Shown here: one piece after another, positions 60,401 through 64,000 of the stretch | Position numbering within the stretch: the first letter of the stretch is position 1 | Layout of the letters: each line of letters starts with the position of its first letter | From: Anagrus nilaparvatae | Taxonomy: Eukaryota > Arthropoda > Insecta > Hymenoptera > Mymaridae | Assembly (NCBI GenBank): GCA_022575985.1 | Contig: JAKSXM010000107.1 | Coordinates: 5,704,001-5,768,000, forward strand | Length of the DNA: 64,000 nucleotides | Direction: 5' to 3' | Notes under the pieces: generated by a model | What the model was told of the DNA's origin: nothing | Databases searched by the model: none | What the model saw: only the letters and a program-made list of their open reading frames with translations | Translations under genes and position numbers: made by a program

Positions 60401-61551
60401 GATTTTCTATTAATAAAGAATGCCTCATTACTAACTTAACCGAGAAATCTTTGGTTGCACAGCGTACTGTTTATGATGCTGTTTCCATTCAAGGTGGAGT
60501 CCATAAAATAGATATTTCAAAACCTCTGATTCTTTCTGTTAGAAATTCGAATAAAAAATATGAAGAAGCATTAAAAGATAAAAAGCATTAAGATTTAGTA
60601 GAGGATGAACAGAAAAAGGAAGAAAAATTAATAAGCTTAAAAATTAAAGAACTTGAAGATAGAAAAAATTTAGCACAACAAAATTACTTAAATGAAAAAT
60701 CAGAATATGAAAAAGAAATGGCTAAAATCTTTTGAAATTTGGCTGTAACAAAAAAGAAAATAGCTAAACCAAAAAATAAATTATAAAACGTAATTTATAA
60801 AAGTATTATACAACTAAAGTGACTGATGACTAGTCGTTTAAAATTTTAAAATTGTGATCCATGTTATTATTACTAAAAATAATATAAAAAAATGTAAAAT
60901 TAAGTAAAAATATAATAGTTTAAATATGTAGCATTGGAAAGTTTTTTAAGACTTTCAGATATCTGTACATGAGAATAGATATTAATGTAAACATAATTAT
61001 TTTTTTGCAAAAGTATTAGTGATACCTATTTGTAATACCTTTAAGTAAATGCTGCCAAAAAAATTAAATTTAAAAATTACTTAATATTTTATATTATAAG
61101 ACCTCTAAAAAAAAAAGAAATATGAATATTATAATTTAATTGAGTATATAATTATAAAAATTAAAAGAATTAATAAAAGTATAATATTTATTAATAAATT
61201 AAATATTTTTATTACAATATGATCATTTTTATTTATTTTTAAAAAACCTTTGTCCCTTCCTTTTTAAATCAATTAAATAATAAAAATATATAATACAGAA
61301 AATTCAGTACCTTTAATAACTATAATGCAGTTTTAGTTGGGTATTTAAATTTAATATTAAATTTTGAAAAAGAAAATGTCTGAAATTTACTAAAAATTGT
61401 CCATAGGAAAATCTGGAAAATCAGGGAATTTGGTTTCTAAAATATTGTAAAAAAAAAAAACGCTGAAAAAGTACTGGAAAATTTTAAAAAATAGTCTGGA
61501 AAGTCAGGGAAAGTCAGGGAATTTCAAAATTTCAGTTCCGTGGCCACCCTG
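57479..61551 (+). mobile_element. hAT element, 4,073 bp, 5-bp target duplication
   Basis: Terminal inverted repeats CAGGGTGGCCA at 57479 and its inverse at 61551, flanked by ATATA at 57474-57478 and 61552-61556. Removing the element and one ATATA restores an uninterrupted LINE codon series (…LLYKMVIRPVM), which confirms the boundaries. Both subterminal regions carry TCAGGGAATGTCAGGGAA-type direct repeats. Inside is a BED-finger transposase. hAT elements usually duplicate 8 bp; 5-bp duplications are known for a minority of families. The transposase is broken, so this copy is no longer autonomous. Confidence 0.92.
58195..60786 (+). pseudogene. hAT transposase, two exons, frameshifted
   Basis: Exon 1 58195-58531 and exon 2 from 58762, joined in phase by a GT..AG intron. 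Exon 1 begins MAPKKKTYYVETWPEK and carries a BED-type finger (CKICPKTF ... HAKSKRH). Exon 2 holds the catalytic region (VVSFDEALNK, DLIVVSF, LGTCGLHTIHNAF, VRWLENSKVAERA) and, after a break, the C-terminal dimerisation-like block SPGNAFCERGFSINKE. A run of nine A's at 60276-60284 shifts the frame and stops translation at 60294; the downstream part is open in the next frame. Further stops at 60589 and about 60733 interrupt a charged, coiled-coil-like tail ending near 60786. Inactive copy of an otherwise well-preserved gene. Confidence 0.88.
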
Positions 61552-62331
61552 ATATAATAATACTTTATTTTTATCTCTTAGCACACTTCTTTTATTGATA
61601 ATATTATATAATAATGACTTTGCAGCACAGCCTTTAGAGCGGGGTTTGTTAACATAATGCATGAAAGACAATCGTTTGTCTAAATATACACCAAGATAAT
61701 TAACACAACTGCTTGGTTTAACTTCTACATTATCAATAAATATAGATTTTTCTTTTTCTTTTAATTTTTCGCTCAACACAATGAACTCTGTTTTAACTGT
61801 ATTTATTTTTATTTTCCAATCATTAAAATTTTTATGATATTTTTCGAAATGTTCATACGAATTATCAATTGCTACATTTTTTTGAGAATATTTTGTATCT
61901 TTTTAGGTGATGTTATTTTAATTTTTTTTTAATTTACTTTTTGGTTTTTATTTTTTTATATCTTTTTTTGAGTTTTTTACTTGTTTTTCTATTTCCAAAA
62001 TATTTTGTTAGTCTGGGGACTTTCTCTATATTATCCGTAAGAACACCTGCTTTTTCTTTATTTGTATATACTAAACCATTTGGCCCATCATGGGTTGGTA
62101 TTTTATTGCCAGATTTTCTTGGGAATGACCTCGAAAGTTTCCACACTGAGTTGCTTGATGGTTTAAGAATTTTTAGTTTTGCCTCCCACCTATTGTTTGT
62201 TAATTCTGCTAGTCTAACTTTAACTTCTTTTGAAATTTTATTTTTTAACCTATTATAAAAAATATCGCCTGTTCTTTAGTACAGTTTTCTAGATTTATTT
62301 TTTTTAATATTAGTTCTATAATTTTATCATA

Positions 62332-62612
62332 CAGAGTATTCAGAAATTCCTGCGCCTGGCGCGAGAAACATATCCTAACCCAAGTTTAGTTTTGTGTTAC
62401 TCAAGTTACAAAAGATAAGCAATTAACACACATTAGCCTCAAATGACAGAAAATCCAGATTTTTAGTTTTTACGTCCAGGATGTAACAGAAATCAAAATT
62501 AAACTTAAGTTTATACGTATACTAAACTATAGTTAAGTCGCAATAGTCGGGGAGAGAAAAAATTTGAAACGGAACACTTTAGCGCCGTGCGCACGAATTT
62601 CGGAATACTCTG
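62332..62612. mobile_element. 281-bp MITE inside the LINE
   Basis: Ends CAGAGTATTCAGAAATTCCT and, inverted, CAGAGTATTCCGAAATTCGT, with GCGC(C/A).GGCGC segments next to them. It interrupts the LINE linker between AIPKKKF and ISKEVKV. Flanks TATCATA and ATCATTT do not give a clean duplication; a TA-type site with later mutation is possible. Confidence 0.75.
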
Positions 62613-62760
62613 ATCATTTTATTGAATTTCAGATTATTAAACTTCTTTTTAGGTATAGCTTTTGACATCGAAACATGTATTGAGTCGATGAATTTTTCGA
62701 TTGATTTGTCAACTACTTTTACATTTTTAAACTTAAAGTCTACTATTATTTATAATGTGG

Positions 62761-63831
62761 CTATTTCAGCCCTCTCGGAATGACCACAATTATTATTTAT
62801 TATTTCAAATAAAATTATATAAGTTGCTAAGCAAAAAGGAGTCGTGTAAACACGCGCGCGCGATAATATATGTATATTGAAACGGTAGCACATGATTGAC
62901 TTTTATTCTTTGGATCGCGGGAATTTAACTATAATGCTGAAGAGGGGAGGTGAAAGGGGTATAACCTGTAATAAAAATTCACTAATTTATCTTTTCAAAA
63001 TTATATACAAAAATCTACTTTATTCAAAATCTTATTCATTAATATTTTTACACTTTATAATCTAAATTTAATCTATTTCACTGTCCATATAATTTTTAAC
63101 CGCTAATTCATCACTTTCAATAATTATAATAAATGTCACTTTTCACTAATTCAATTTTTTGCGACACACACATGATCATTCTAATCATTTTCTTTACCTT
63201 TGTCTCTGCTAATTATTTTGTTAATCTTTTCTAAATCAAAACTTTTCTGTTACTTATTAAAGAAACTTGATCCAATTTTTATAATACTTCTTCCATAAAT
63301 ATCATTCCTTTAACTATAAAAATCCCATAATAAAGATGTTCGCTAATAGAATCTTGTAATCAATATTCGATTAAACATTTAGTATAACTTGCAATTAATT
63401 ATTAATCCTTATCGCGGCAATATTATTTATTATCAAAAATCATTAATTTATCAATCTTTAATTACTGAAACAGACATTTTCAATACTTATCAATTAATTT
63501 AATTATCAAAATTATTCTTTTTATAAAAATGTGCTTTTTTTAGTATCAAGGTCCGCGCAACAATGCCCTCTTTAGCCGGCCTTTCTTCTCTTCTCTCTCT
63601 TCTCGTTCGTTGCTCTTGCGGTCGGTCAGTATTTGTGTGTGTCGTGAGTGTGTGTCGCTACTACCTGTTAAAAATCCATCATTTTCTAATATAAGATTAT
63701 CGTGCATAAATAATCTTTCACTAATTTATTTTTATAGCAATGTGTTTTACGATCCATTATTGATTGCTATTTGTAGAAATACTTGCAGCTTTTCAATATC
63801 ATTACTAACTTTTAATTTTTCATTTAGAATT
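62761..63831. other. Unassigned insert or spacer within LINE-bearing region
   Basis: No gene recognised. The stretch 62850-62950 contains CACGCGCGCGCGATAATATA. The stretch 63550-63660 is less AT-rich, with CT-rich and TGTGTGT motifs (TCTTCTCTCTCTTCTCGTTC, TTTGTGTGTGTCG). A plus-strand 74-codon frame there has no recognisable domain. The region separates the LINE linker from a further minus-strand open segment, so it may be an inserted element, possibly LTR-like, but ends could not be fixed. Confidence 0.4.
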
Positions 63832-64000
63832 TAGAATAATTTTATCATCTATGAAATGCATAATTTTTTTAACTCTGTGGCTTTCATCATTGATGGTTTT
63901 GAAATCATTAATGAAAGTTGTAACTTTGCTCTTTGTAGTTTCGTCAATTTTTTTAGATGATTCCCTTATTTTATTATTTTTATTTTTCCATGCAGGGGCA
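63832..64000 (-). pseudogene. Partial open segment, possibly LINE ORF1 or endonuclease-upstream part
   Basis: Minus-strand frame open for about 55 codons from the window edge: PAWKNKNNKIRESS, then KVTTFINDFKTINDESHRV, ending in a TGA near 63827. Charged, helical composition, in the same orientation as the LINE to its left. It is cut by the end of the window. No firm identity. Confidence 0.35.

Larger units (their letters stand above)
57270..62760 (-). pseudogene. Jockey-like LINE, minus strand, broken by later insertions
   Basis: Pieces in order on the minus strand. 62760-62613: FKFKNVKVVDKS...SMSKAIPKKKF, the linker between endonuclease and RT. 62331-61934: ISKEVKVRLAELTNNRWEAK and KIPTHDGPNGLVYTNKEKA, still upstream of RT. 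61905-61557: post-RT region, KTEFIVLSEKL, VNYLGVYLDKRLSF and SKGCAAKSLLYNIINKRS. 57473-57270: RPVM, a frameshift, then APVWSNTCLSNINKL and LQNKILRLLANLEPN. The RT core itself is deleted between the second and third pieces. A 281-bp MITE separates the first two, and a 4.07-kb hAT separates the last two. The LINE is therefore older than both insertions. Confidence 0.85.

Noticed and set aside
62761..63831. LTR retrotransposon or solo LTR
   Set aside because: TG-start and CT-rich stretches hinted at it, but no paired LTR ends or target duplication could be found.

Overview
The window is AT-rich animal nuclear DNA, almost certainly from an insect. It has spliced genes with GT..AG introns, replication-dependent histone genes ending in the metazoan stem-loop, and a CYP3-clan cytochrome P450. 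The P450 resembles the hymenopteran CYP6AS group, so a wasp-like hymenopteran, perhaps a parasitoid, is my best guess; this is inference from remembered family features, not a search result. Most of the window is not host gene. It is layered transposable elements, foldback palindromes and tandem repeats.

Layout. 0-15 kb: three degraded jockey-like LINE pieces, a tRNA-derived SINE with a 17-bp target duplication, and AT-rich dispersed repeats. 15.4-31.5 kb: a loose histone cluster with two near-identical divergent H4-H3 pairs, one divergent H2A-H2B pair between them, a stray copy of an H2B 3' end, and H1 about 8 kb further on. The 8-kb gap holds a 1.95-kb element with palindrome-studded inverted repeats and a Tigger-like MITE. 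All seven histone genes are intact and each is followed by a stem-loop. 31.5-36.9 kb: hairpin-rich dispersed repeats, a 58-bp minisatellite and other tandem repeats.

36.9-51.8 kb is the most unusual part. A 3.7-kb foldback element (with a nested Harbinger-like MITE and a 25/26-bp internal repeat array) is followed by an intact four-exon gene for an 879-residue MULE transposase-like protein with SWIM and PHD-like zinc fingers. A second, 5.0-kb foldback lies beyond it. The order foldback, MULE gene, foldback recalls the Drosophila FB-NOF arrangement, although the two palindromes do not share ends.

53.2-56.8 kb: a complete five-exon P450 of 504 residues with an atypical I-helix motif and a MITE in its last intron, then a scrap of C2H2 zinc-finger sequence. 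57.3-64 kb: a minus-strand jockey-like LINE broken by a 4.07-kb hAT element (5-bp target duplication, frameshifted BED-type transposase) and by a 281-bp MITE.

How the genes relate: the histone genes form one S-phase-regulated group, paired head to head over intergenic promoters of about 230 bp. The P450 stands alone. The MULE-like gene is either a live autonomous transposase or a host-retained derivative. No rRNA gene, intact tRNA gene or CRISPR array was seen.
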